From Lepraria neglecta (lineage: Eukaryota; Ascomycota; Lecanoromycetes; Lecanorales; Stereocaulaceae): a DNA stretch of 64,000 nt. The position numbers were made by a program, and so were the translations under genes. The notes under the pieces are model-generated. The model saw only the letters and a list, made by a program, of their open reading frames with translations. It did no database searches and was not told the DNA's origin. Location: contig CM065653.1 of NCBI GenBank assembly GCA_033220425.1, forward strand, positions 2,666,001-2,730,000, in the 5' to 3' direction. Positions 1 to 12,686 of the stretch are shown piece after piece (within the stretch, counting starts at the first letter, position 1; each line of letters begins with the position of its first letter).

Positions 1-138
1 CAGAACTGTTGGCGTTCGGCTAATGATCTCATAATGCTCTCTCCGAGGCTGCTGCTTTATTAGGAAAGAGCTAGGTGGATGGGGGGTGTTTTGTACTCCA
101 TACGACAAAGAATTTGTATGACCCTTCTGCAATTTCTA

Positions 139-1062
139 TCAACCAGCCCCTTGAATCTCCTCCATCGTCCTCTTTGCGTGCTCCGCCCAATCTTTCGTAT
201 TATCATCGACATCCGCCTTCAGCCCAATCGCCCCAAACCTCTCCTTCCAAAACTCCCATCGCTCCAAACAAAACCCCCTCTTTCCATCCCACAGCGCTCC
301 ACCGTGTCCCGCTCCCACACCCCTCGGTACTCCATCCTCAACAATAAGTCCCCACTCCCTTCCACTATTCCACATGAAATCTCCAGCATAAAACACCCAT
401 ACCGCCGCCCCGGGTAGATTGATCCAAACCTCATCTTCATGCAACTCTTCCTCAAGCGCGGCACGCATGGCGTGAATAGCATAGACCTCGAGCCAGTCAA
501 GTGATTTGCACTGCTTAGTCACCAATCTCGCTACGAAGGCATTGCACCGTGTCCATTGCTCCCTGAGCGCTTCTCAATCGGGACAAAAGCCTTCGTCATG
601 AATCCGAGCGTTCCAGCTTAGTTCTGAGTGGGCAAGGGAGGCGGCATCGTCCCAGCCATGTCTGATTTCCGGGTTGTAGAGGGGCAGATCGGCCCATAAA
701 ACATTGTTCAATGCCCACCCGACGGTCCTGATCTCCTCCCTACCATGCTCGTCAGATGGCGACGGACGGTGCGATAGAGCGACTAGGATTTCCACTAGTC
801 TGGCATGCCAAGCGTGATCGTGCGGACTTTGCATCATGATGCTATTGAAAATTTCCCATGTATATATGAGAGATCGTTCTACAAGGTCCTCGAAGTCGCG
901 CGCGTAGTAGTCATCGATAAGAGCAGCGAGTCAGTCGACTGTTTCCGCAAGAGTAACCCTGTCTTGGAGGTAGGCTTTGATCGCGTTAAATGGGTGGCCG
1001 AGAGGTGGGCGAGGCTCTGGTAGGGCAGGGCGGATTTTAGGCCGATGAAGTTGCGGGTTCAT
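139..1062 (-). pseudogene. Broken DUF3632-like protein gene
   Basis: One minus-strand frame starts at an ATG at 1062 (MNPQLHRPKIRP) and would encode 307 codons without introns. It is interrupted by two in-frame TGA codons, at 931-933 (after AETVD) and 574-576 (after GFCPD). Sequence on both sides of each stop stays in the same frame and looks protein-coding: LIYTWEIFNSIM, then LNNVLWADLPLYNPEI, then EALREQW and LEVYAIHAMRAALEEE. The W-rich, acidic pattern resembles the fungal DUF3632 family, whose function is unknown; that is recognition by eye, not a search. CGA to TGA at both sites would explain the stops. No frameshift is needed, so decay seems recent. The alternative is a functional gene with both stops recoded or edited. 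Confidence 0.6.
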
Positions 1063-1832
1063 GATTGAGAGGACCTGCTATAGACTTTGAAGATGCATGT
1101 TATGAATCTAAGAGATGGAAAGTAAATACTTGAAGCATGTGTGCAAGAGAGCAGGAGACAGGCGGTAGCAATTACAAAGTCAAGCAGAGGATTGACGCAA
1201 GAAGAAACAAAAATAATGAGGCGATCGAGATTGGTAGATGAGGGTATGGTGTGTTGGCCAAGCGCCAAAGGATCAAGATAATGAGTCAAAGCCTGAACGT
1301 TTGACCCTTCATCTTTTGAACTCATTGAGGCATAGTGCCGGCCAGAGTGTTTTGTATCGTCCGGCAACAAGCCAAAACAAAGTATACTTTCCAAAAACAG
1401 TGCTATCTCAACGGAAAATGGTGGCTCTGAGGTTAACATAACTCGACAAGTTAATAAACACGAACACAACATAGACGTGGAGATCGCTTTTGATATCAAG
1501 AAGATTGAAACGAATTAATGAAAAAGGAAGATAGATCTAATAGCGAGGGTAGAAAGCCCAATTAATAGTTGGTATTGATAACACCTCACTGATAGCGAAG
1601 GCAGGCCGATCCGATCCTTGAGCGTTGTACGACCTGTGCACCTAAATTGACAAGACCTAAAATAGTTTTAGCATACTAACGATTGCATTAAGAAACCATT
1701 CTTCCAGTCCTTAGCCTGGTCACCAACCTGCACCAGCTGGAATAGGCAGGCCAGTGAAGACGAAACTTCTGCTGTCGCCTGCAAGCCTCGCATCGGCTAC
1801 TCCCGCGGGCATGAACCATAAATCTTGGCATC
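1063..1832. other. Gene-free stretch upstream of VPS35
   Basis: Only short reading frames of biased composition lie here, and the 146-codon minus-strand frame at 1059-1499 has no recognisable motif. The last few hundred bases are presumably the promoter and 5' leader of the plus-strand VPS35 gene, and the first part the promoter of the broken DUF3632-like gene. I see no RNA gene or repeat. Confidence 0.5.
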
Positions 1833-4800
1833 ATGTCTCATAGTCAAAGACATCCTCTCCCAATTCGTCACGTGCCAAAAGCTCGTCCAATTTCCAGCAA
1901 ACCCGGAGCCGCTGTCAGCAGTGCGACCTCAGCTATGACGGACAGGATGGGCTCTCCGCCGGCCATAGAGGACCAGGCCAGACTATTGGAGGATGCCTTG
2001 GTCATGGTACGGCAACAAACACACCTCATGCGCAAGTGCTTGGAGACCCCAGGCAAGCTTATGGATGCACTAAAATGCAGGTGAGATACTCAATGCCAGC
2101 ACCGTCCGTCAAAGCTTGCTCCAGAATTGTAGTGCTGACTAGGAGCGCCCTCAATATAGCTCTACTTTAGTGTCCGAATTACGGACAAGCAGCTTAGGAC
2201 CCAAGCAGTACTACGAGCTCTACATGGCTGTCTTTGACGCTCTGAGACACCTCTCCGTATATCTCCGCGAATCCCATCCGGTCAATCACCTGGCAGACCT
2301 CTACGAATTAGTCCAATACGCAGGCAACATCGTTCCTCGACTCTACCTCATGATCACCGTCGGAACTGTATACATGGGCATAGAAGATGCGCCAGTCAAA
2401 GAGATAATGAAAGACATGATGGAGATGAGTCGCGGGGTACAACATCCAATACGAGGGTTGTTCCTGAGATATTACCTTTCTGGACAGGCAAGAGATTCGT
2501 TACCCACGGGGAGCGGGGATGGGCCAGAGGGAAACCTGCAAGACTCGATAAGCTTCATCTTGACGAACTTTGTGGAGATGAACAAGCTGTGGGTTAGGCT
2601 GCAGCACCAGGGGCATTCAAGAGAGAGGGAGCAGAGGACGAAGGAGAGGCAAGAGCTGCAGCTGCTGGTGGGGACGAATTTGGTACGGCTGAGCCAGTTG
2701 GTCGATATGGAAGCGTACAAGACCGTCATTCTGCAGCCTCTCCTAGAGCAGGTCGTTCAATGTAGAGACGTCTTGGCACAAGAGTATTTGCTTGAAGGTT
2801 TGCATCTGGCGAGCAGCGCATCGTATCCTGCAAGCTAACAAGTTATACCAGTAATAACGCAAGTCTTCCCTGATGAATTCCACCTCAACACCCTTGACCA
2901 GCTCCTATCTGCGATCGCCCGATTAAATCCACACGTCAACGTCAAGGCTATCGTCATTGGCTTGATGGACCGATTGTCAGCATACGCTGCGCGAGAAGCA
3001 GAATCAGAATCACCCGAAGACCGCAAGCAAACAGAAGAAGAGGCAACGTCCAGGTTAATGGAGAAGCTTCGAATCTCAAAAGAACAGAAGAAGCCTCCAG
3101 CGAAAGCAGACGGTGTGGACAGCGTACAAACGAATGGGAAACAGGTCAATGGCGACAAGCCTGTAGAGACACAGTCCAGTGAAACCGATGAGCCGCCAAA
3201 GAAAGATGCAGAACCAAACGTTTTGCCTCTCGAGGACAACCCACCTCCTTCAAAGAAGAGCAGAGGCATACCAGGGGATGTAAAGCTTTATGAGATTTTC
3301 TACGACCAGGTCATCCATTTAGTCAATGCACAGCGGCTGCATATTCAGGATACCATTGCTTTACTTGTTTCGTTGTCCAATCTTGCTCTGTAAGTCTGGT
3401 GCCTGCCACTTGAGAAAGTCCATAGTTGACCTTTTGGACAGTAATATCTATCCCGAGCGTCTAGGTAGCTCTGCCTGCGCTAATTTCTTAGGGGCCTTGC
3501 TAACGGACTCCTAGATTACGTTGACCAAGTCCTTGCATATGCCAACGAAAAAGTTGCACAATTTGCTAACAGCGCCGACCTACATTCAGCACCCACCCAA
3601 TCCAACATCCTTTCCCTCCTTCTCACGCCTATCAAAGCCTACGTCTCCCTATTCACCGCTCTCGCTCTCCCCAACTACCTCCCTCTACTCCACGCACAGA
3701 CCTATCCTACACGCCGGGCAGTAGCTGGCGAGGTAGCTCGAAGCGTCCTCCGAAACCAGACAAAAATCTCATCCCCAGAACACCTCGATGGCGTGCTCGA
3801 AATTTTACGAGTGCTCATAAGAGAAGGAATGCAACAGCCTGCCGGCTACCCTGGCGTAACAAGCCAAAGACGAGGAGCTGAAACAGACGAGACTGTCATA
3901 GAACAAGGATGGTTGGCACGGCTTGTCCACCTTATTCAAAGTTCCGACAACGATACCCAATTCAAGCTCCTGCAAACCACCCGAAAAGCTTTCACCGATG
4001 GCAACGAACGGATCAAGTACACCACCCCGGCGCTCCTCACTTCCTCTCTCAAACTCGCTCGCAAATACAAATCTCGACAACACTACGATGATAATTGGCA
4101 ATCTCAATCATCCGCTCTGTACAAATTCATGCACTCATCCATCTCCGCCCTCTACACCCGCAATGGCGCAGCCGATCTCTGTCTCCGCCTTTTTATCGCT
4201 TGTGGTCAAGTAGCCGACCAAGCCGGCTTCGAAGAAGTGGCTTATGAGTTCTTTGCGCAAGCATTCACAATCTATGAGGAAGCTATCAGCGATTCGAGAG
4301 CGCAGTTCCAGGCTGTGTGCGTCATTGCAGGAGCCCTGCATGGTACCCGAGGCTTTGGCAAGGAGAACTACGATACCCTGATCACGAAATGTGCTTTACA
4401 TGGCAGTAAGCTGTTGAAGAAGCCAGATCAATGTCGGGCTGTATACTTGGCAAGTCATCTTTGGTGGGCTGTGGAGATACCGGCGAAGGGAGAGGAGGAC
4501 TCAAAAAATGTAGGTCAAGCCCAAGATGCTGTTGAAAATTTGGGTGCACAACTGACACATCTCCAGCTCTATCGTGACGGAAAGCGAGTCCTCGAATGTC
4601 TGCAACGTGCCTTGCGGGTAGCAGACGCATGTATGGACACCGCAGTTTCCGTGGAATTATTCGTCGAGATTCTGAACAGATACGTATACTACTTTGATCA
4701 GCAAAACGAGACCGTGAGCCTACCCTCACCATTCTCTGTCAGGCCTACGGCATACTAACAGCAACATAGGTAACGACAAAGTACTTGAATGGCCTCATAG

Positions 4801-4931
4801 AGCTCATACACTCGAATCTGCAAACGAATCAAGAGAGCTCGAGCTTGGAAGCTCCAAAGAAGCACTTCCAGCGGACGCTAGATTATATTTCGAGCAGGGA
4901 GTACGAGGGTGTTGTTACGCAGGCTAAATAG
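1833..4931 (+). CDS. vps35: Vacuolar sorting protein VPS35, retromer core
   Basis: VPS35 is the scaffold of the retromer, which recycles sorting receptors from endosomes to the Golgi. Six exons join in frame into 935 residues: 1833-2080, 2160-2797, 2852-3389, 3442-3464, 3515-4713 and 4770-4931. The N-terminal part has the family pattern [16 protein letters not shown] and [20 protein letters not shown]. The VPS26-binding motif PRLYLM lies near residue 142, followed by [12 protein letters not shown] and [15 protein letters not shown] charged, probably disordered insert ([19 protein letters not shown] onward) separates the N-terminal solenoid from the C-terminal alpha-solenoid that binds VPS29. 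Exon 4 is a 23-nt microexon coding NIYPERL. Introns are 51-79 nt with GCTAAC branch sites before exons 3 and 5. The length fits fungal orthologues and no defects are seen. Confidence 0.97.
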
Positions 4932-5966
4932 TATGGGCATCTCACGTCTTTTGGACTGGGCAAAAGCTTGGCTCGGTTCTTGCGAAGCTGTATGCCCATT
5001 GATGTAGCTCTAGTGTAAGGTGAACAATACATATGAGCATCCAGTTCATTTGATAATACTTGAACAATCCCATTTGCTGCCGCCACCTCATCGAGCTACC
5101 ATATTCAGCTTATCCAACGCCACTCACCATCACTGTATGATGAAGCATCTTCCCTATTTGAGGTTCCAAGTTTTCCATCGTCGAGCGTCTTGTCCTTTTT
5201 TTTCCCCGACCGACCTTCTTGCAACAAGTATAACATCACCACGAAAAGAGCTAATGGCTTCAAATTAATACTGATCAGAAAGAAGAAGCAGGAGTATCTT
5301 TCCCGATATTTTCGAGTTATATAATGTCAGGTTCGCTGTCAGAATTGGGTGGGACCAAGGATCCATCGAGGCTAGCATGCAGAATTGTATTCCAATATAC
5401 ACCGCTTCAAGGCCTGTCCTCCTGCAAGCATTATGGATCCTACAGTGCCAGAGAGTATCCTAGCGTGGCTTCATTCAGAGTGATCTTCCTGCACCGTCAG
5501 CTTCAACGCCTATCAGTCTTCCAATTTCATTGCTCCTGCAGCGCTAAAAATCCGCTGAAGCCAGCTTCGAACTCCTATTGAACCTGCCATGGAGCGGGAC
5601 TTGGCCTTTGACATTCACAAAGCTTCCTGGCAGAATTCTGCAGGTAGTGTGAGTTCACAGACCCAACAGCCAATTGCCGAACGCCCTCCACATCAAGAAC
5701 GCTGTCAAGTACTAGCATCATTCATTTGTTAGAAGTGATGTTGAAAATCTCGAAGTGAAGTAACCCTGAGGTACATGAAGCGTGATAGCATCTCCTTGCA
5801 CGACCGAACGAGCCAGAACGCTGGCCCAGTCCAATTGCTCAAAGTCAATGTACAAGAAACCGTAAATTCAACCCCCAAACCCTCCTCAATACCCCGGATC
5901 CGTATCACACTGATATTTCGGACTCTAGAAATTCGTCATCTGTGCCGCCGCAATGAACGCCTGCGT
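4932..5966. other. Gene-free stretch between VPS35 and a convergent pseudogene
   Basis: The stretch holds the VPS35 3' flank and unremarkable sequence up to the end of the minus-strand secreted-protein pseudogene. Reading frames of 60-85 codons occur on both strands without motifs or plausible splice partners. I see nothing else. Confidence 0.5.
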
Positions 5967-7696
5967 CTAGGCTAAGTCCCCGTCGCAGACCGGGCCACAC
6001 CACATTGGTCGGCTGTTGTCGTAATTGTGGGGTTGGAGGATATACTGTTTACCTTGGTAGTTGGAATTGATTGCGGAGCTGACGTCGCACACTGGGATGG
6101 TGAATGTGCCTTCCCAGCTTGGACCTTGGGTGTCGGGGTTGCGCCATTGGCCTTGCAGTGCGGATTGCACGCGGTTGTAGGCTGTGCTGTTGTCGTAGTG
6201 GTAGCCGGCTACATTGTAGGCGTCTAGGGAGGAGTTGATGACGTCCTTGGGATGATGTCAGTACCAGATAGCCGATTGAGAGGGCAATCTCCATTCACTT
6301 ACTTGAACAGTAACGCCAGCGTAGTCCCCTGATCCAAGTGAGTCGCCTCTTGGGGGCGAAGTAACCTAACCCCATTGATGCGATGTTATGGATATTACAT
6401 TGTCCTCTTGCCTAAGCAATGCTGTCAGTACGGCTCGCCTCTAGTGGATCTGCTTGGCTATATTGCCGTCGAGACGTATCAGTGATACAAACACCAGGCG
6501 TGGCCGTTCCTGTAAACGCTATAATCCTGCGGACCTGAACCAATGCCCTGCCCGTCGTCACACGCACCACCGCCCATAATGTCGACGCCACCAAAGGCAA
6601 CAAACATACCATCTTTAAAGTAAGATCTAATGTCGCCCGTATTGTCGTAGTCGTTGCCTTTCATGAGCTCATTATTGCTTGAAGTGAAACCATCCATGGC
6701 ACCAAGTACGATGATACTGAGCGCAGCCCCGAGAGCCGCGGACTTGTGGAAAGTGTCATCCTGGTGGGTACCTACTAGTGGGGACGTCGCACCCACGCCG
6801 CCGCCGAAAAGTGCGGAGGCCCCGCTTGCTATTACACCGGCTACCTATTAAAGGCTCCGGAGTCAGCAGCATGTTTATTCATGGACAACGACAAAGAGAA
6901 GTGGTTGATGAAACCGGCATGGGAAGCAAGTAGAACTCAATTGCTCCGGGAATCTTTCCTGCAGCTCAAATTGTGGCATTGGCTGGGAATGCATCAACTT
7001 GAATATACTTACTTCAGGACCGAGCCCAGCAAAAGCTGATATCAGACCGACGACTGTTTGCAGCACGTTGAGGATCTCCTAGGGCATAGTCGCTGCCTTA
7101 TCATCATTGTCTTTGTAAAAGGTTAAAGCCCATTCGTCCTTAGCCAGAGCTGCAGCGATTGAGCTAGTTGTGAAAGCCTGGCTCAAGCCGGTGAAATACG
7201 TGTGAAGCCCGTTCAACGACTCCATCACATAGTAAGCCTGTCTAATGTCCGGGTTATTGTTCAAACTGACTATGTCGCAGGGATTAAAATCACAGTCGCT
7301 GTTGGAGCCATCGTCCTGGCAGTTGAAATCTGGGTTCCCTACTGCCCAGTTGCCGAAGGCCTCCGGCAAAGCCGTAGCTGTTTGATGCTTTGGCGGAGGA
7401 GTAGTTGGTCCACCAGTTATTTAGCCAGGGGTCCCTATTATTTGCGTCCCAGTCCGCGTTAGTCTGGCCACAATAGGCGGCGACTGCTCCGCATCCGCTA
7501 GTTCCTGTGGGGGTTGATGATGATGTGCTGGTAGTTGGGAGGCCAGCAGAGGAAGTAGGCGTTGAAATTGCCGGTTTGCTGCCATTGTTTGATAATGAGA
7601 TAGTGGGACCAATACCCGGCTTTTTTTTTTTTTTGGAAGAGCGTAAACAGTGGCTGCAAAAAGGATCAGGCTATGGAAGCTCAATGGTGAGCCCAT
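5967..7696 (-). pseudogene. Decayed secreted cysteine-rich protein gene
   Basis: The minus-strand ATG at 7696 opens a signal peptide (MGSPLSFHSLILFAATVYA). A 14-A run (7621-7634 on the plus strand as T) then throws the frame: the S/T-rich linker and Cys segment GCGAVAAYCGQTNADWD lie in a different frame from the signal peptide. A second one-base shift separates SNSYGFAG from FGNWAVGNPDFNCQDDG. An in-frame TAG follows KAATMP, where the sequence continues sensibly as EILNVLQTVVGLIS. Further downstream the blocks GATSPLVGTHQDDTFHKSAA, GDIRSYFKDGMFVAFGG and DVINSSLDAYNVAGYHYDN remain readable, with introns at about 6847-7013 and 6242-6302. The region 6365-6480 is scrambled across frames. The product looks like a roughly 500-residue secreted protein family of Pezizomycotina whose function I do not know. 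One shift could be a homopolymer error; the other lesions argue for a true pseudogene. Confidence 0.65.
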
Positions 7697-8640
7697 GGCA
7701 GCTCGATAGCGATTCCAAAAGAGTCACAGAAGATTAAGACATTGAATGGATGCGAATCTGAAGGAGAAATCATTAGTCATCCATCTGCATACAGGAGAAG
7801 GCTCTAGTAATGAGTTAAAGGACCGATGCAAATACAAAGTTGACTAATGAGATAGACTTCAGAGGAGACTGTGCCTGGCCGAAGCACGAATCGGAAATCA
7901 TGTCAGCCACCCCCAAAAGCATCAGATTCCGGAGGCTGATGGAGGACGATCAGACGGGGCGAGGCTACAGCAAGGATACGCCCGCATGCCGAAACAAGAC
8001 GAATGTGAATGTGAATATGAAGCTACCATTGGTAAGAAGATCCCTAGTTGCCTACCTAGGGAAGCTTCATGCCTTGTGCACATCATCATTGTTGATCAAT
8101 TCGGCCTATAGAGGTGTGGGTGAAACAACCCTGGCCCCCAATGCTATAACCATAAACATGTGGCACACACTATTTGGAGCTCACTCGAGCCCCAATGTTC
8201 CTTCGTTGTTCAGCTTCGAGATCCGGGAACATGTAAGATCTTGTATCATCGATTGCTCGATAGATGCAAGCGGGAGTTCCAATTGCTACTCAATTGCGGC
8301 GGTTAATACATTTTGCAAGGCATCCGAAAACCAATTCTGCAATCGATGCTCTAATATCAAGTATATTAACCAAGGACCGTGAGCATTATGTACGCTCCTA
8401 AATGAGTCTAGTGATAGACGAATGCTGTAAGTTTGAGAGAACAGGTAGGGACAGTCCTACCTTTCGCAGACCGGGCGAAGTGGAGGGTCCGGCTCTGTAA
8501 CCGTGAGCCTCGCATCGTACTGTACTGTACGGTCAGCAAATAGAGCAACGGTAAACAGTGGGGTCGTTGAAGTTTGACTCTGGAGGCACAGCGGCCCTGT
8601 AATCTGTGGCCTGACGGGAGGGGTAAAGGAAAGGGTCGTA
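7697..8640. other. Gene-free stretch before a DNA transposon
   Basis: A 180-codon plus-strand frame at 7840-8382 opens on a non-ATG codon, has no motif and is not flanked by splice signals that extend it, so I do not call it a gene. The rest is presumably the upstream flank of the secreted-protein pseudogene. Confidence 0.4.
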
Positions 8641-9113
8641 ATATATTGACACCCCCCTGAATAAGGCTTGGGTGAAGGCTGCAGCACTGAAGAGGCGCCC
8701 CCCGGGGCGTGTTCTAGGGGTGCGCCGTTCTAAGGGTACGCTTTAAGGTATTGGGAGCCCTAGAAACGACAAATAACTTTCTGGATATATTATCGCAAAT
8801 ATTCTTCGAGAACGTCGTCTGTAGTGCTACTGGGGAATCACGGTTTTTGCGCCCGGGAAAGTTGTTTTGGGGGTTATACTGGCCGCGTTACGGCCTGGAG
8901 CAGCCAACAATGCCGCGAAGGTCCGTGAAGTAAAGTTCCCGAAGCCAGTGCTTGCAGCCTGTAGTAGCCTGGGAAATTACGATATTCAGAGAATTTGCGC
9001 GCCCGGTTGATAGTTTCCGTTCCAGCCATACCCCCGGAATAGGCCGCCGGTGAGCCCCATTTTGGTTTTGGGGGGGATGTTGTCAACATATTCACTCGGG
9101 GGTGTCAATGTAT
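8641..9113. mobile_element. Short non-autonomous DNA transposon (Tc1/mariner-like MITE)
   Basis: The ends form imperfect terminal inverted repeats of about 24 bp: left 8641-8663 and right 9089-9113, sharing the core ATTGACACCCCC and the outer ATA and inner TGAATA. Each end is flanked by TA (8639-8640 and 9114-9115), the target duplication expected of the Tc1/mariner/pogo superfamily. The 473-bp interior is GC-rich, holds CCCCCCGGGGCG and other G/C runs, and has no transposase frame. It is therefore a MITE-type derivative moved in trans. Its GC richness argues against C-to-T mutation of this copy. The family is inferred from the TA duplication only. Confidence 0.7.
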
Positions 9114-9449
9114 TAGGACCGCAAGGAAAGAGAGAAATTAAAACTTCTTTCTGGAAGGAACGCGGGCATTGTTCCGCTTTTTAACGCGTCCCCGTGCCAA
9201 ATTTCGACTATCTGTGGATTGGAGAAAACAAAGATATTCTACCCTTGCGGCGAATTGAAACGACAGTTTTATCTCCTTGTGTGTCATGAGCTTACTATCT
9301 GCAGCCGAGCGTGAAACGCTCTAATAATTCTTGGAGCCCAAAGGAAGGCACAACCTCCCTAGTTCTAGCCGCTCCTGTCCCTCCTGTAAGAGCTAGAGCG
9401 CTCTGCCAAGATACAATATGCATGCAAAAGCTGATGTCTGTCCAGAAGA
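9114..9449. promoter_or_regulatory. Upstream flank of a membrane-protein gene
   Basis: The stretch lies between the transposon's right end and the start codon at 9450. It presumably holds the promoter and leader of the plus-strand membrane-protein gene. I see no clear TATA box or repeat. The transposon sits only 336 bp upstream of this start codon. Confidence 0.35.
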
Positions 9450-10987
9450 ATGTCCCGCAACACCGCCTTTCACTCGCAAGCGCATGAGCCATTTCGAGCC
9501 CAAGAATCCCTCGAGCTCCAGCAAGATCGTGTCACCGGCCCATTCTCCTTCCTCAATCCTACTCGCGCTGCGTTTAGGCACAACCCAGCCGAGCAAAAGA
9601 CACTTAGCACTGCGAATGAACCTCAAAAAGGCGCAGATGCCGACCACACTTCAGAGGAGAAGGCTGGCAAACGAGATGATGAGCAGCTGGCATCCAACAT
9701 CGAGTTCAAATGGCGATCTCGAGACAACCGGAAAGGCCGCCATGCCCTCGTTGTTGACCCATCCGTAGATCCATCCGCTCCGTACCTAGTCCCAAAACAG
9801 ACCTCTGCAGCTCGAGAAGTTGCCAGAAATATTGTACGAATGGGCACTTATTTCCCTTACTGGGATGTGTCCTATTTAGTCGCTACAATCTTTACTCTGG
9901 GGTCCGTGGTCTGGGTCATAAACGCTTTCTTCGTCTTCCTACCTCTGGTCCAGCCGAAAACAGAGTTCAACGATGAGATACTGACAGGTGGAGGCGTTTC
10001 TGCATTCATTGGAGCAACAATCTTCGAGATAGGCAGTGTGCTGCTATTGGTCGAGGCCGTCAACGAGAATCGCTCAGGATGTTTTGGCTGGGCTCTCACG
10101 CGGGCACTATCCGGTGGAGAGTATGGGGACAAAATCAGAGTGAGACCTGATAAGGATAGGTGTACACATCATCATACTAACAAAGGGAATTTCGTTGGCA
10201 AGGGATCAGGTGAGTCCTCAGATCTATGCGCTTAGATTCGCCATGCTTACTTTTTTTAAAGTCAAACAGCCCCTTGATGCGATGCATTCGCAGGATTCTT
10301 CCCCTGACAACATGGAGAAGCCGGTAGAGGTGAATAGCACGGGTGATTCATGGGTTTGGTTCCCCTCATGGCTTGACCTCAAAACCCACTATCTGAGAGA
10401 ACTGGGGTTCCTTGCGTCGCTTGCTCAATTCTGCGGTGCCACAATCTTTTGGGTCAGTCTTGCCTTCCAGCAAAGTAGGGGTGTGGCTGACGTCGATTAG
10501 ATATCTGGCTTTACCGCCCTTCCTGGCATCAACAACAAGATGTCGCAGGGTCTGCTGGATGGCATCTACTGGGTTCCACAAATGGTTGGAGGATCAGGTT
10601 TTATCATCTCAGGCTTGCTGTACATGTTGGAAACTCAACTTGAATGGTATCTACCTTCCTGGGAAATCCTTGGATGGCATATTGCATTCTGGAATCTCAT
10701 AGGTATGGCCCTTCATTTAACAAATCACATGAATGTAGCATTGGCTGACATACAAACAGGCGCATTTGGCTTTACGGTAAGTTCACGCATGCCGAAGATT
10801 TGGTGGAGATTAGCTGCTAAAATATCTACAGCTCTCTGGTGCACTAGGTCCTGCATATGGTAACAGCGGCGCTGAATACGAAGCAGCGCTGGCAACCTTC
10901 TGGGGAAGTTGGGCATTCTTGATTGGATCTACAATACAGTGGTACGAATCTTTGGATAAACACCCTGTCGAAACGCAAAAAAAATAG
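9450..10987 (+). CDS. Multi-pass integral membrane protein, function unknown
   Basis: Five exons join in frame into 441 residues: 9450-10209, 10262-10452, 10501-10702, 10760-10776 and 10832-10987. A charged N-terminal tail of about 130 residues precedes hydrophobic segments such as YLVATIFTLGSVVWVINAFF, VSAFIGATIFEIGSVLLLVE, FLASLAQFCGATIFWISGFT, MVGGSGFIISGLLYMLE and LATFWGSWAFLIGSTIQWYE. The repeated GATIF motif and the C-terminal QWYESLDKHPVE are typical of a widespread but uncharacterised fungal membrane family. Exon 4 is a 17-nt microexon (GAFGFT). The first intron appears to end in AAAG rather than YAG; it is the only acceptor that keeps frame. No defect is seen. Transport or sensing is possible but not shown. 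Confidence 0.88.
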
Positions 10988-11844
10988 CATGCATCTTGTG
11001 TCAGCTGGTCTGATATTTGAAAAGTTAATCTATAATATAGCGCTGCATTGAAGCGTTTAAGCATTGAAGCAAATACTATACACTGTATATCATGCAATGG
11101 CCGGCTTCAATTCGGCATGTTTTAAAACATCCACCGTTTTTGTTTCCTTGGCTCAGCCGCATCTCTGCTTATCCGGCAACGGGCCTTGGTCAATGTTCAG
11201 TCCGACTTCGAACTTGTTGGTCCTATTTTGCGATTGATCAGCCGTGCTGATGCCAGGCTTATTGCCGGGTCATGCTCTCGTCAAGGCTAACTCGAGTCTT
11301 GCTCTGTCTGCCTGAATACGAACATAAAGCATGACTACGATGGCTGAGTTATGTGGTATTCGTTGCGGACATTGCGCTATGTCTTACCAAGGTTGCCGCA
11401 GTAAGTGGAAAGGGGGCTCATGCTTTACTGTCTGCCTTGCGGGCGTTGCGAAAAGGGGAGCTGCTAAAACGGCCTGAAGTCTAGTAATCCTCAAATACGG
11501 ACTAGCAAGCACGAGAAACATCAAGAATAGTTGTGTAGATGTATGCAACGTACTTGCCCTGATCTAGTAAATGGCTCGGTGTCGGCAAAATAGTTCGCGT
11601 GGTGGGCAAATTTTACAGCCAGGTAATATTGTAACAAGCAAAGATGAAATTTCGCTTTCAACTACAAAGTTATAGTAATAATTGAGATGAATAATCTATG
11701 CAGCGAAACCTTGGTACTCAGAACTCTTGTTGTAGAGTTATGAAAGACATTCACAGCTCAGTCCGCCTCCCCTTTCCCATACTATTTTCTGCCCTACCCT
11801 TGCCTACACGTAAATTTATGTGCTGACATCCTCCCCCTTTCTAG
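10988..11844. other. Gene-free stretch with an unplaced intron before a DPM1 remnant
   Basis: No convincing reading frame occurs here. The last bases, about 11806-11844, look like an intron (GTAAAT donor, GCTGAC branch, TTTCTAG acceptor) leading into the DPM1-like remnant at 11845. The sequence before that donor does not encode a recognisable DPM1 N-terminus. Confidence 0.4.
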
Positions 11845-12507
<663 letters not shown>

Positions 12508-12686
12508 GACTAGGTAGCCTGATCTCCTGTCATCTTGGCAATATACCCCATGTTTTAGCACTCGATAGACCGTTCAGTGTTCCCCTGCCTTCTGAAATAC
12601 AGCCTCCCGTTCCAGAAGAGTCATGCTTTTTTTTGGTTTCCCAACTCCTATGCTCAAATACATCATTTCTTTGCATTTCATCCCTC

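Noticed and set aside
1059-1499. 146-codon minus-strand open frame
   Set aside because: Ser/Leu/Cys-rich random composition without a domain; it overlaps the promoter side of the DUF3632-like gene.
5555-5580. A tRNA-like T-arm (CTTCGAACTCC)
   Set aside because: No matching acceptor stem, anticodon arm or A box nearby; a chance match.
7840-8382. 180-codon plus-strand open frame
   Set aside because: It opens on a non-ATG codon, has no motif or membrane pattern, and its composition looks like random open sequence.
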